The position numbers and the translations under genes are program-made. From Prorocentrum cordatum (taxonomy: Eukaryota; Sar; Dinophyceae; Prorocentrales; Prorocentraceae), in the NCBI GenBank assembly GCA_963575745.1, contig CAUYUJ010014175.1, positions 169,586 to 233,585 on the forward strand: a DNA stretch of 64,000 nt, written 5' to 3'. Each line of letters begins with the position of its first letter. Position 1 is the stretch's first letter. The notes under the pieces were generated by a model. The model was not told the DNA's origin. It saw only the letters and a list, made by a program, of their open reading frames with translations, and searched no databases. Below, one piece after another: positions 18,016-28,471 of the stretch.

Positions 18016-18159
18016 TTGATCATATTCTATGTTCGTGCCGAGTCTCGTGAACAGCCTGCGTGACGGGAGGGCGGGAGTGGGCTTCCTGCGTTCCCGTGGG
18101 GCACTCCACGACCTCCCCTGGGTCTGCACGGGCCCAGCACCACGGGCGATCAGACCGCC

Positions 18160-18500
18160 CAAGATGGTCCCGGATCCCCGACAGCCCGACCACTGCAAGA
18201 TGGTCCCAGATCCCAGATGGCTCAGAGATGGTCCCAGATCCTAGATCCTGGATCCAAGATGGTCCTGGACGGTCCTAGGTGGTCCAAGATGATCCCAGAT
18301 CCTAGATCCTAGATCCTAGGACCGAGATGGCCTTCGAGATGGCACAAGATGACCCAGGTTTGACCAGCTTGCTCCTATCAGCACACGGTGAGTCCAAGAC
18401 AGACGAATTAAATCCAAGATGGCACAAGATGGCCCAGGTTATACCAGTGTGCTCCTCTCAGCACAGCGTGAGTCCAAGACAGACGAAATGAATCCAGTGC
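18160..18500 (+). repeat. AAGATGG-type minisatellite and an 80-bp tandem duplication
   Basis: GATGGTCCCAGATCC units at 18160-18330 are followed by two copies of an 80-bp segment (AGATGGCACAAGATG to CAAGACAGACGAA) starting at 18337 and 18417. 18500-19118 contains no supported gene. Confidence 0.7.
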
Positions 18501-19118
18501 AGTCCACCAGAGGGCAACGGGATCCAGTCGTTCGATTCGGCTATTCCTAATGAGAGCAAAGGCACATAGATTTCCCAACCACTGCGCAAAGACTTATCAG
18601 AACACAAACCCGTGTCAACTGTTGTATGGACCTGGGCAAGCTCGTGCCACTCGTGAGCATCATAGCTAAACGTGTATGCCGACACTTAGACAGCCAAATA
18701 GATAGTCAGACAGTTGGGTATTTGAAGATTTGCATGACCGGGGGGAGATCGACACATGAAACTCAGGAGCCCCCTCCACGAGATCAATCTGGGCTTCGGT
18801 ATGTACAGTGCGTGTGAGGCGAACGAAGCCGGCACAAGTGTCGTCAGATTGCCTCCCCTCAACCGCAGCCGTCGCCTTCGCCTTGGGTCCGTCAGCGTCC
18901 GTCGATACGATTTGTTCAAAACGCGGCCCCAAGGAACCCCCGACCACTTCCCCTGGGCCAGACTGCCGTCACGGGTCCGCTTCTGATGGCCCCGTGGCTC
19001 GAAACGGCCCCCGACCACCGACATCGAAGCAACACCGCCGGTTGAAATGCGCATATTGTAGATCTGGTTTTCCCATTGTCGTCCAGGAAGGGCACCGGCA
19101 GAGCATCGTGGACTACGA

Positions 19119-19388
19119 ATGGTAATTGGACTCCCAGTTGGACAACTGCAATGGGCTGCGCGAGTGATATGCTTCGAGGAGGCCTTCGAGGCATCACGAC
19201 TGGCATCTACGCTGGGAGCTCCGACGGTGAAGGACCTACAGGATGGCAATGCGGCCATCAGGCGGATGCAGAAGCGGGGCGACTTGCTGATCAAGTTCTC
19301 AGCAGACCTGAACCTGTGGGAGACCATGGTGATCAATGTCACCGACAGTGCTTTCGACGACCTGAAATCGGCAGTGCACCGCCGATAG
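19119..19388 (+). pseudogene. Fragment of a Copia-type polyprotein (end of reverse transcriptase to start of RNase H)
   Basis: The 89-residue frame reads GQLQWAARVICFEEAFEAS, then APTVKDLQDGNAAIRRM, LLIKFSADLN and MVINVTDSAFDDL. It follows the Ty1/Copia pattern G-x-LQW-x-A-(R)-x-x-P-x-x-x-F-x-x-S, PTV-x-DL-x-x-AN-x-x-x-R, then (T/S)D(A/S)xF with the first RNase H aspartate. The usual RPD after the Trp motif is replaced by CFEE, and the frame stops right after the RNase H start. No integrase, protease or LTRs are visible nearby, so this is an isolated, inactive remnant. The family assignment is from motif order, and diverged copies of this kind are abundant in dinoflagellates. Confidence 0.55.
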
Positions 19389-19683
19389 ATCGGCAACAGG
19401 CCCCCGACAACTAGTCCGCACGACCCTGGGCGGGATGGGACTACCGAGCCCCTGCCGGCGATGACTGGGCGACTGGGAGTCCCTGCGTCCTCCCCTGAGC
19501 TGTCCCTCCCTTGCGTTGCCCCAGGCGTCCGCGGCCCAGGGGTAGTCCAGTGGTTGTCCAGCGGCCCGCGGCGCATCGCTCGGATGCTCCGCGGATGTCC
19601 CGATCATGCGCGCGCTGGTGCCGCTCGTCGTCGTCGCGGTTGTCCTGCGGTTGTCCCGCGGTTACCCTGTGCTTGTCCCGTGC

Positions 19684-20197
19684 TTCGGAGAGAGAGAGAG
19701 AGAGAGAGAGAAGCGCCGTGCACGTCAGAGGTGCGTTGGCAAATCGGAGAGAGAGAGAGAGAGAAGCGCCGTGCACGTCAGAGGTGCGTTGGCAAATAAG
19801 TGAAACAGCAAGTTCCGCTGCCGGAGGCGCGGCTGCGAAACAAGAAGCCGCCGTGCAGACACCGACAGCGACGACGGCGGCGGCGGAGGGGGGGGGGGAG
19901 GACGACGAGGGGGAGGAGGACGAAAGCGAGGAGGAGGGCGAGGAGGAGGTGCTTCGGAGGCGTTGGGAAGGAGGGGGCGGGGCGACGCGTCGAAACCCCG
20001 GCGGACCCCCCGAGCGGGCGGCAGCGGGGCGGCCACGAGGCGAAACTTGGGCGGGCCAAGCTCAGCATCGGGCGGCACTGCCTGATCTTAAAAACGGCAA
20101 GGCGCAAATCCAAAACAGAAAAAAACGGCTCCCAAAACAGAAACAACAACAAAAAAAAAAAAAAAAAAACGTCGAGCCCTCCAAAACGGGGGGGGGG

Positions 20198-20248
<51 letters not shown>
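19684..20248 (+). repeat. (GA)n with 53-bp tandem duplication, then A19 and A51 homopolymers
   Basis: GA runs at 19688-19711 and 19747-19763 are each followed by AAGCGCCGTGCACGTCAG and GTGCGTTGGCAAAT, a 53-bp period. A runs occur at 20151-20169 and 20198-20248, preceded by a short G run. Long A tracts could mark retroposed sequence, but no source transcript is recognised. Confidence 0.85.
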
Positions 20249-20249
<1 letters not shown>

Positions 20250-20470
20250 GTCCCCAGCGTTTTTAAGATCATCTAAGGGCGGCAGCAGGGCGGCCACGGG
20301 CGGCGACGCGGCGAGAGCTCGGCGGACCCCCCCCGGGTGTGCGGCAGCGAGGCGGCCACGAGGCGGCCACGGGCGGCGACGCGTCGAGGCCTCGGCGCAC
20401 CCCCCGAGGTGGGCGGCAGCGAGGCGGCCACGAGGCGGCCGCAGGCGGCGACGCCGCGAAACCTCGGCGG
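19975..20470 (+). repeat. 73-bp minisatellite, core GGCGGCCACGAGGCGGC
   Basis: CGGCGACGC recurs at 20301, 20374 and 20446 with a 72-73 bp period; each unit has GCGGCAGCGAGGCGGCCAC and GGCGGACCCCCCG. A fourth, diverged unit lies at 19978-20050, on the other side of the A tract. A related GGCGGCCACGGGCG motif continues to about 20610. Confidence 0.7.
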
Positions 20471-20619
20471 ACACGGGCGGCCGCCAGCTGAAGACCCCGA
20501 AGAGACCCGTCCGGCGCGAGAGGGGCGGCCACGGGCGCCCACCAGGCGACAAAGCCCAGGAGACCCAGCCAACGCTCGGGGCGGCCACAAGGCGGCCACG
20601 GGCGGCCAGGCAAGGAAGG

Positions 20620-22800
20620 CCCAGAAGCCCCAGGCAACTCCTCAGTGGCAGGCGCGAGAACCCCGACGAGCGAGCACTGCCTGGGCAACATTTGCGCAGA
20701 GCTGGAATAACTGAACAAGAACGGTGTCACGTGTTCACATTCTGAGCAGGTCTGGCAGGGGATATCGTGCCGGGGCCGTCGCGGCCGCCCTGGGTTCCCT
20801 GACATCCACTCCCACTCACTCGCACTCACCTGCTCACAAACCGTACGCCGAATGGCGCGTAGACGCAGCTAATCATGCAATGCTGGCTCACGCCAGCCCT
20901 CCAGCCTGACTCACAACGAATGTCTCTCCTATCACAGCAGCGTGGTTGGCAACCTGCAAACCCAATTCGTTTCTTGGGTGCCCAATCTTCTTGAACCATC
21001 TCTTTGTGGCCGACAGTCGCGTGCCAGGGGTTTAATTGCGCTTCTTCAATTCGTCGCTCTCAAATGCACTCACTGAATAACTGTTGCTTGGAGAATTTGC
21101 AACACCATGGTATCTGACCGGCCTCCTCCAACACCGTTTTATCAGATACTCGCGAACAAAAACGATTGCTGTGTTTTAAATGTCGCACGTAGCTGCAACA
21201 CCATACGTTGATCCTGCAAGCATCTGCTACGCGCAACCACGCAGAACTCAACCCGCACAACAACCGGCACACGATATGGTATTCTTCATCCGCGGCCCGA
21301 GAGGTCCCGATCGTTATTCGAGGGGCTAATTAACAGCGCCAATTCCATGTTAATTTGTCCGGGGCGCCGAGAAAGGCCCCCGAGGTCCACAGAGGACGAA
21401 AAGCCGAGAGCCACAACCAAAGCACATCGACCATGAAGCTTGTGCTGCTGAGTTGAAACCAATGGTGGAAACCACGGCGAGCGGCCATTGGAAAAAGACA
21501 ATATATCGTCGGAGTCCTACGCGTCGTTGATTTCTGATCGAGCTCATTTCTAATTCTGCTCGTTTCCCATTGTTCCTGGCCCCCCAGTGGCCAGGAAGAG
21601 GCCCAGGACAGAACAATTAGAAATGAGAGGACCTTGGCCCCCAAAAATTCCAAGGACTTTCGAAGACGTAGAAATGAACAATGTGTAGGTCTGGCAGGGG
21701 ATGCCGCGCCCGGGGGGGAGAACGCGCGGGGCGCGGCGCAATGCGGGGGGATCGCGCACCGTGGCCGCGAGCGCTGCGTCGCCGTCACCGCCGTCGCCGC
21801 CGTCGCCGCGCCCGCGGCGATGCCGCCCGCGTCCACTCGGGCTCAATCGCGACTCAGCGCTGCGATACGGTGATGGGCCGCACAAAGACATACTAGCACT
21901 ATAGTGCTATATGTTCTCCTTGGAGGCGCGCGTCCGACCCGAACACACAGTATTCCCATCTTGTAGTATATCGTTTCCCGAGCGGTGTGGCCAGAAAGCG
22001 CCCGCCACGACGCACATACTATAAGACTTCTCGGTGCGCGCGTCGCCCCTTGGGGGTGCGACGTACACATAGTATAAGTATGAAGCCAGGACGAGGATAG
22101 AATCGAAACTCTCTGGGATCGGGCGGCTCTGGGGGATATCTCAGGCGCCGCGGCCTTCTCGGAGCGTTCCAGAACTCTTTGAGAGCGTTCCAAAACGCCA
22201 TGGAACGGACTTATTCTTCTCAGAAGCCCGTCCAAGAACCAAGTGACCAGTCGAGCCCAATCGCGGACTTGCCATGGATACCGCTGCCACCCGAAAGGAT
22301 GCCCCAAAGTATATAGCCTCCTTGTCACTCCTTGACCACCGCCCCCAGCGTTTCGAACGTCAACACAAGAACGGAAACGCAACGCTGTCTTGAGATCTAA
22401 GCGCTGCACTCTTTTTTGGCGCCTGGCATTTTCGCCAAGTGGGCCCCAGGACCATCACGGATCGATCGGGCCGAAACACGTCGCAGGACTGCAGGGTGTA
22501 GGGCTCCAATCTTGAGTGTTCGCGATGCTGGGGAAGTGAGAAAGGTGCCCATACAGCTACTCCCCGGATCGCTCCCCGGGTGCGGTCTGGCCGGGATTGC
22601 GAGGCGAATCCAGCGGTGGCGACGAGGGCCTCCCAGGAGGCCCCCAGAAAGGAAAACGGCGCGAGGGCAGCGGTATCGGCAACTTTTCCTCCCCTGAGAC
22701 GTTGCAGAGTTTCCCCAACGTCGGCTGCGTCTGGGCCCCGAGATTTGGCGGAGGAAGCGGGTCTGCAGAGGAGCCGCTGCAGGGTGGGCCTCTGTCGTCG
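20620..22800. other. No supported gene; one small hairpin and a shared 20-mer
   Basis: AGGTCTGGCAGGGGATATCG (20739-20758) and AGGTCTGGCAGGGGATGCCG (21688-21707) are the only clear internal similarity. 22120-22150 carries GATATCTCAGGCG, a single relative of the array monomer at 14.7-16.4 kb. Candidate frames are biased or low complexity and are not reported. Confidence 0.5.
21543..21627. other. Foldback with 13-bp perfect inverted repeat
   Basis: CTCATTTCTAATT at 21543-21555 and AATTAGAAATGAG at 21615-21627. The loop contains GGCCCCCCAGTGGCCAGG. Pairing extends three more bases (CTG/CAG) across a small bulge. No coding function is suggested. Confidence 0.55.
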
Positions 22801-23165
22801 GTGCATGCCATGCGCGCGGGAGCGCCCGGGCACTGCCAGTGCGTCAGCCGCACGGGGGTGCGTGCACGGCCAGGGCATCCCTGTTTTCGCGCAGGCACGG
22901 CAAGCGTTCTCTCTCAGGGTGCGGGCGTTGCGCACGGCAACGCGCGGGCACGTCGAGACACGAGGCGCGTGATCGCGCTGCTTCAGCGCGGCCACCGCAG
23001 ACACTGCGCGTCTCATCCGCGCAGGTGCTGCCCCTGCGACCTGAAACGCAAGGCACAGGCGTGGCCTGTGCATCGCTGCTCTGGCGCAGCCACCGCAGGC
23101 ACTGCCTCTTTGTCTGCACAGGCACCGCGTGGCCAGGCGCAGGCACGGCCTGTGCGCGTCAAGAC
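22800..23165 (+). repeat. Degenerate GC-rich minisatellite
   Basis: Repeated GCGCAGGCACGGC, GCGCAGCCACCGCAGGCACTG and GCACGGCCTGTGC motifs on a loose ~60-bp period. The apparent ORFs on both strands reflect this composition. Confidence 0.5.
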
Positions 23166-23257
23166 GTCGGATGCAGGCATGGCTTGGGCATCGCACTGTG
23201 CGCGATGGCGGCGCCAACAGTGAGTCCTTCTCGCCGCAGGCCAACGCTCGCCATCGC

Positions 23258-23386
23258 TGGCCATCGCTCGGACGCCCATTCCATGTGCATTGTTCGATTT
23301 CGCGCGTGTCTCTTTTTCACAGGATGCTCCGAGATACCCCACCGATGGCCCCCGACAGAAAATCCACACGTCCGAGCGATGCCAAG
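23258..23386 (+). mobile_element. MITE-like foldback element, family B, copy 1
   Basis: The left end TGGCCATCGCTCGGACGC and right end ACACGTCCGAGCGATGCCAA form inverted termini about 129 bp apart; the interior has CATTGTTCGATTTCGCGCGT and GATGGCCCCCGA. Other copies are at 26929-27028 (diverged left end), 31211-31340 and 63639-63770. Confidence 0.65.
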
Positions 23387-23592
23387 CATCATATTGTCAG
23401 CAAAGGAAGGAAGCTGGGCGGGGAGCGGAGAGGGGGGGGGGACTTCCAAACATTGCGTCGGCCTCATTTCCCCGAACGGCGGAGCGCCGTCCTGCTCGGG
23501 GAATTCGCATGAATTCGCGCGCGCGCCCGGCGCGGAGAGACACGCGGCGTCATAACTTGACCCATTTTACGCGCCAGCGGCGACGAGGATAA

Positions 23593-23871
23593 TCATCGGA
23601 CCCGAACTTGAAACATGAAGCTGTGAAGGTCTGTGACGAGTTGGGACAATTAGGACAATCAGACACATCCGATCAACAGGAACTTATGCGAGAAGTCAAC
23701 AGTGTAGAACACACACCAGGCTTGGACAAATTGTTCTATCGGTTGCCAACGTGGGCCCCGAAAAATCATTCTGCGCACTGTAGGTGTGCAGCCAATGTGG
23801 TACAAGCTGTGGTGGAGACCGTGTGGCGCAATCTACGTGATGAAAACTATGCGGTCGAAGCTACGTGGTGA
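23593..23871 (+). CDS. Candidate exon, unrecognised
   Basis: An open plus-strand frame without an upstream ATG (the first in-frame Met is internal), reading NLKHEAVKVCDELGQLG, QQELMREVNSVEHTPG and LDKLFYRLPTWAPKN. Composition is balanced and differs from the GC-biased neighbours, as expected for real or recently real coding sequence. The end (CRCAANVVQAVVETVW) runs into a short GTGGTGCAATCTACGTG tandem repeat (23800-23915), whose motif returns at 24938-24990 (GTGCAAGCTATGTGGT), so the last 25 codons may be repeat rather than gene. No domain is identified. It could equally be a chance frame. Confidence 0.25.
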   Translation, partial: SSDPNLKHEAVKVCDELGQLGQSDTSDQQELMREVNSVEHTPGLDKLFYRLPTWAPKNHSAHCRCAANVVQAVVETVWRNLRDENYAVEATW

Positions 23872-24058
23872 AGCAATGTGCTGCAAGCGGCGTGGTGCAA
23901 TCTACGTGGTGCACTTCACTTGCCGAGCTTGAAATTGTCAACTCCACTCTCGCGCAATCATCCCACCCACCCACCCGCAACTTGGTTTGCAAAACCCATG
24001 CGGCAGCGATTGTGATGAGTGCCGGGTGTTGGCTGGTGCATCTCTGCGGCCGCGCTAA

Positions 24059-24550
24059 CCCCCGCATGCTCGCGCGGGCAGCGGCCAGCTAGTCTGGCGC
24101 AGCCGACGCGAACGCGGTGGCGCTGACCGCTCGGCACATCCCAGCGGGCACTTCAGTGCGAGTCGGCGACTTGGGCGGGCGCGGTATCATGGCGACGTCG
24201 ACAACGGTAGACACGATGATGATAGTAGCGATGCTGCCGACGGTGCTGACAGCGACGACGGGTCAGGCAGTGACGGCACCGATGCTGATCATGCCGACTA
24301 CGATGACGGCGTTTTCTCGTCGGTGATCCAGGTTTGGGAAAGAATTCGAAATGCGCGCGCGGCAGACGCGCGAGAGTGGCTCGCATGGCATTGTTTGACA
24401 CGGATCGTGCCACCCCAGCACGCGCGCAAGGACGTCCGAATGATTTCGACATGCGCGCGCGAAGCTCGTTGGGTAATATTGTATGGACATGTTGAACAAC
24501 TTATGGTTTTCTTAAGAATTCACAAGAACACGCGCGCACGCTTCTGTTGA
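24059..24550 (+). CDS. Candidate exon with an acidic low-complexity segment
   Basis: The plus-strand frame is open from just after TAA 24056 to the TGA at 24548. It has no ATG near its beginning, so it would have to be an internal or terminal exon. Residues encoded from about 24182 are strongly acidic (HDDDSSDAADGADSDDG, then DGTDADHADYDDG). A normal-looking helical region follows: VIQVWERIRNARAADARE, WLAWHCLTRIVPPQHARK and REARWVILYGHVEQLMVF. Aspartate runs are coded by mixed GAT/GAC, not a simple triplet repeat, which argues for selection at protein level. No family is recognised. The splice acceptor is not identified. Confidence 0.3.
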   Translation, partial: PPHARAGSGQLVWRSRRERGGADRSAHPSGHFSASRRLGRARYHGDVDNGRHDDDSSDAADGADSDDGSGSDGTDADHADYDDGVFSSVIQVWERIRNARAADAREWLAWHCLTRIVPPQHARKDVRMISTCAREARWVILYGHVEQLMVFLRIHKNTRARFC

Positions 24551-25540
24551 AATTCAGTGTTGCGAAACCTTGTTGTTTCTTCTTTCCTTTTTTAACGAAA
24601 AGATTGAACACTCGATTTTGAAATCCTTCCGAAATGGTTTTGTTTGAAGGATTTCGGCATGCTCGCGCGACGACGCACGCGTGTGCACTTCGTCCCATGT
24701 GTTGCAAAATATTTGAAAACTTATGATTGTTATAAACGAGTGCGCGCACATTGTATGTTTTGCAAGAGAACCGACCGAAGGGGGACCGATACCGGCCTGG
24801 CTGGGATAGTATGAATTCTCAAATTGGGTGGACATTGTGTCAGAATCATACGTGTTTTGCATCGGTTCCTGGGGTATCGATAAGTCCAGGGGGGGAGGGT
24901 GGTAGAACCTATCTCCTTCTGGGAACGGAGAATCCATATGGTGCAAGCTATGTGGTATAAGCGTTACGGTGCAAGCTATGTCCAACCAACGCACGAAACG
25001 CCCACGAGGCGCTCACGGCCGGTGACCTTGCTGTCAACCCGGCAGCCCAGGCCAATGACCCAGAAGCGAAGTACGACCTACTGATTGCGAGCACTCCTAG
25101 AACTGAAGGACTTAGACGAGTGATAACAGTTAAGTGGCTCGAAGACTTATATGGTGATAGGTGTCACATTCCGACATGCTAAAGGGGAGTGTGACTACAA
25201 CTAAGCGTTGTACTTCTTAGAACAGCTTGAATCGTGCATCTTAAAGGTTTGTCATGGGTTAACAGAATCAGGTGAGTTGAACGAGCGTGCATATCTCAAA
25301 TCCGACGAGACACCGATCACAAATCGCAAGCTGCACCCATCCCCGCCGACCCCTTCTGGCCTGAAGGGTGGTCGCCCTAGGTAAGGGTACACACAGCAAA
25401 CGCCGCATGCACAGTTCGTCCTGGGTCACGCGCCGCTGCCAGAACATATAGCTCATACCATAAAATAAAGCGAGGGAGCTCCCGCATGCGAGGCTACATA
25501 GCCGATTCGGGAAACCCTGGATCCAACTACGTGGGCGTCT
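24551..25540. other. No supported gene
   Basis: Relatively AT-rich compared with the window. A fragment at about 25030-25180 reads AKYDLLIASTPRTEGLRRV then ITVKWLEDLYG before a stop and may be coding debris. No RNA gene was found. Confidence 0.4.
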
Positions 25541-25544
25541 CGAT

Positions 25545-25622
25545 GTGCTTCCGCAGGCTTCCGCCGGCCTTCCGCCAGCCAAGCCGCCAACGCTTTACTT
25601 CCGCCAGCATCCGCCGAGGGCG
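25545..25622. repeat. CTTCCGCCGGC palindromic repeat, copy 2
   Basis: CTTCCGCAGGCTTCCGCCGG and CTTCCGCCAGC units, as at 1834-1912. Confidence 0.5.
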
Positions 25623-25818
25623 AGACGCGTCGATCACCGACCCCATCCCAGACATGCGATGTCCTGATGTCTTCTGTAGGGGGGCGTGGAAGTCCCGACC
25701 CTTTCCCGCGGGCCGGCCTCTCACCCCGCTCAGTTCTGTTGACGGCCCCGCGGGCCCGGCGAGGGCAGCCGGGAGCCGAGAACGGTCCCACACCTGCCGT
25801 CGTGATGTTTTTTTTGTT

Positions 25819-26109
25819 GAGGCGAGGCCCCTCTCTGGAACGCGCCAACCTTGGGCGCCCGAGTTATCCGGGGTAACTCGGGTCCGGGGTAACTCGGGCT
25901 TGGATTCCCGAAAAACGAACCCGAGTTGGCCCTGACCCGAGTTACCCCTGATGATTCGGGGCCCTGGACGCCCGAGTTATCCGGGGTAACTCGGGTCCGG
26001 GGTAACTCGGGTTTGGATTCCCGAAAAACGAACCCGAGTTAGCCCTGACCCGAGTTACCCCTGATGATTCGGGGCTCTGAGAGGCGAGGCCCCTCTCTGG
26101 AACGCGCCA
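25819..26109. repeat. 113-bp tandem duplication of palindromes, bracketed by a 29-bp direct repeat
   Basis: Two copies starting at 25856 and 25969 each contain CCCGAGTTATCCGGGGTAAC, CGGGGTAACTCGGG, GAACCCGAGTT and GACCCGAGTTACCCC, so CGAGTTACC and GGTAACTCG pair many times within one unit. The 29-bp sequence starting GAGGCGAGGCCCCTCTCTGG is identical at 25819-25847 and 26081-26109, outside the two copies. High identity suggests a recent event. Confidence 0.85.
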
Positions 26110-26149
26110 CATGGGCGATTTCGGAAACCCTGACCCCCCCCAAAAAAAA

Positions 26150-26410
26150 AGCTTCCATCCATTGCAGAGGGAGCCCGGAGGAAGGGTTTATTCCAGCATC
26201 GTTGCTGCCTTTTGGATTTACACTGGTCCTCCTCCTTCCTCTCCTCCTCTTCCTCCTCCTCCACCTCCTCTTCCTCCTCCTCCTCCTCCTGTTCCTCCTC
26301 CTGTTCATCTCTGGAGGGCGTATCTTTTGCCTCCGCCGCCTTCCGCCAGCCGTCCGCCGGCCTGCGCCGGCGGAGGCGGCCTCGCCATGCGTCCCCCGAC
26401 CTTTCCGCCG
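26150..26410 (+). repeat. Dispersed repeat, CCT tract and CTTCCGCCGG palindrome (copy 3)
   Basis: 26186-26240 matches 14255-14325. The CCT tract covers about 26228-26312. 26328-26395 is the CTTCCGCC/GGCGGAGGCGGC foldback. 26110-26950 contains no supported gene. Confidence 0.6.
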
Positions 26411-26689
26411 CGGCAGCGACGACAGCTCCTCCGATCCCCGAGGGCAGGCACCCCTTCGGACGGCCTCGCACGGGGAGCGGCGGGCACGCGAAGCCCGACG
26501 GCCGCCCGCGCTCGGCGTGGGGGGCGCCTGACTCCGTGGCCAGCGGCCCCGCCAGCTTGTTGTTCTTGCTCGAGCCCCTGGAGCTGGTCCCGGCCCTGGA
26601 GCTGGTGCTCTCCTGCGCTCCGCCGGGGGCGCCCCCTGCGCGCGGGCCTGCCTGCGCCTCCGGAAGGGCAGCGACTGCCTGCGGGAGCA

Positions 26690-26870
26690 CCCCCACCCGA
26701 GCCGAAGCCCCACAGTTTTCGGGCTTGGGGGGGGGCGTCGGGTTCCACATGTGTGTTTTGTTTCAATGCTTCCCGACGCTCCCCCCACCCCACCCCACAC
26801 TGGGAATGGAGGGCCAAGTGGGGCCTTCGGGTTGGATTGAGGCGGTTGGGTGGGTGGTGGGCGATGGCCC
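26690..26870 (+). repeat. Diverged copy of the 2525-2695 foldback
   Basis: Contains GGGCTTGGGGGGGGGCGTCG, GGGTTCCACATGTGTGTTTTG, CCACACTGGGAATGGAGGGC and TTCGGGTTGGATTGAGGCGG, in the same order as GGGTTGGGGGGGGGGTACGG, GTTTTTGTCGATGTTCC, AACTGGAAATGGAAGGC and TTCCGGTCGGGTTGGGGTGG at 2560-2680. Confidence 0.6.
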
Positions 26871-26928
26871 CAAGACGGGGAGCGATGCACCCCACGCCTG
26901 CCTGCCTGCCGCGCCTCAGAATCTCGCC

Positions 26929-27028
26929 ATGCGGTGTTCGGCATCGTGCGTGTATTCTTCCGCACCCAAAATGTGCCTCGCGATGGTCCTCACCGAGATG
27001 AAATGCACCCGTCCGAGCGATGCCAAGA
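26929..27028 (+). mobile_element. MITE-like family B, copy 2 (degenerate)
   Basis: The right end CCGTCCGAGCGATGCCAAG at 27010-27028 is intact. The left end is eroded (CTCGCCATGCGG). The interior GTGCGTGTATTCTTCCGCAC and GCGATGGTCCTCACCGAG resemble other copies. Confidence 0.5.
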
Positions 27029-27139
27029 AAAGCACAGCGAAGGCCCCAAGACGGGGAGGGAGCATACGTCAAGAGGGACCTCGGCTCCTCCTGGCCAGGG
27101 GCGCTGCCTGATCGCTCCCCTCCCCCCAGGCAAGAAGGG

Positions 27140-27245
27140 GGGAGGATGAGGAGGATGAGGAGGAGGAGGAGCAGGAGGAGGAGGAGGAGGAAGAGGAGGA
27201 GGAGGAGCAAGCAGGGAGGAGGAGGGGGGAGGAGGACTAGCGGGA
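27140..27245 (+). repeat. (GGA)n tract
   Basis: About 100 bp of GGA triplets with AAG and CAG interruptions. Confidence 0.9.
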
Positions 27246-27460
27246 GGGAGCGAGGAGGAAGGAGGGAGGCAGGAGGTGCGAACGGGTGCGCGGTTGGTGG
27301 TGAGGGCGTCCAAGACGGCCCGCCCAGGAGGTCCCCTCGAGGCCTCCAAGAAGCTCCAGGAGGCCCGCAGCACGGCTGCCCGCGTCCCCCTGGCAATTCT
27401 CCGAGGCTCACTGCGCCGTCATCTTGACCAGCGCCTCGGCCAGAGCGCGGCTGCATTGGG

Positions 27461-28025
27461 TCGGCGGCGAGCGAGGGGTCAAAATGAGGAGGGGCGAGCC
27501 TTCTCTGAAGGCTCGGACGCCCCCCAGCCCAATGTGCTTAACCTTCACCGAAGACGTGAACAACTTCTGAAGCGGCGCCAGGGCCTCTGAGAAGTCCCGC
27601 CGCATTCTGAGACTGCCGTTTCCTTCTCGCTTCCCCCCCCCGGCGCGCAGCCGAATATCGGTTGAACTCGGTTCCCACCCAGGATCGAGTTTCGGTGCTC
27701 CCGGAGCCCGATAATGGCCCCCGGAGGCGGAAAACTACGAACACCGCCTCGAGCATCGGAGTTCGAACCTCGAGCTTCCCCCCCTCGCTCGCCGCCGATT
27801 AGGAACGGCGCGCGGTGCCGTCTCTTGGCGGCGAGCGCGGGGGGGAAGTGAGAAGGGGCGGGCCTTCTCAGAAGGCTCGGAAGTCCCCAGGCCTTCTGAG
27901 AAGCTTTCGAAGCCTTCCCCGAATACAGACAGAAACTTCACAGAAGGCGCGAGGGCGTCGGAGAAGTCCGACCGCCTTCTGACAAGGCCTTCTCCTCCTC
28001 ACTTCCCCCCCTCGCTCGCCGCCGC
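27461..28025. mobile_element. Two adjacent foldback elements, family C
   Basis: 27834-28022 starts GGCGGCGAGCGCGGGGGGGA then AGTGAGAAGG, and ends CTTCTCCTCCTCACTTCC then CCCCCTCGCTCGCCGCC, inverted termini of about 30 bp enclosing GGCCTTCTCAGAAGGCTCGG. A diverged copy starts at 27461 (GGTCGGCGGCGAGCGAGGGG) and ends near 27640; a lone end (CCCCCCTCGCTCGCCGCC) is at 27779-27796. No gene is seen from 27245 to 28470. Confidence 0.6.
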
Positions 28026-28471
28026 GTCTCACAAGTGACGAGCCGGAGCGAACCGGGCCCTCGCTCCCAGGGAGCCGAGGCGGCGCTGGATCCCCGGGCT
28101 GTTCTGAAGACGGGCCTTCCCTCATGCTGTTCCCATCGAACTTGAGGACCCCATCTCAGGAATGATTGTCGAAAGTGTAGAAAAAAGTGTCGAAAGAGTG
28201 TCGACACAGTGTCGCACGAGCGTCTCCCAGGGCCTGACACGTGAAGACCCTCGAGTTTCGGTGCTCTTTCCGGTGCGCGAAATTCTTTCTGGTGATCAAA
28301 GCTAAAGTTGGTTGGAACATCATAGGCCTTCCCTCGCAATCTGCAGGAACTGGGGGAAATGGCCACGGCTTGGGCCTCGCTGAACCCCGACCACCTCGCG
28401 TCGTGACAAACATCCGGCGGGAGTGTTTTTTGCTTGTTTTTCTATTTTCGGTTTCGGAGGCCTGTCTTTGA

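Noticed and set aside
22360-23555. Overlapping 200-290-residue frames on both strands
   Set aside because: Similar length and bias on both strands over a GC minisatellite; no conserved motif.
27740-27770. tRNA T-loop-like GTTCGAAC
   Set aside because: No T-stem pairing, acceptor stem or anticodon arm can be built around it.
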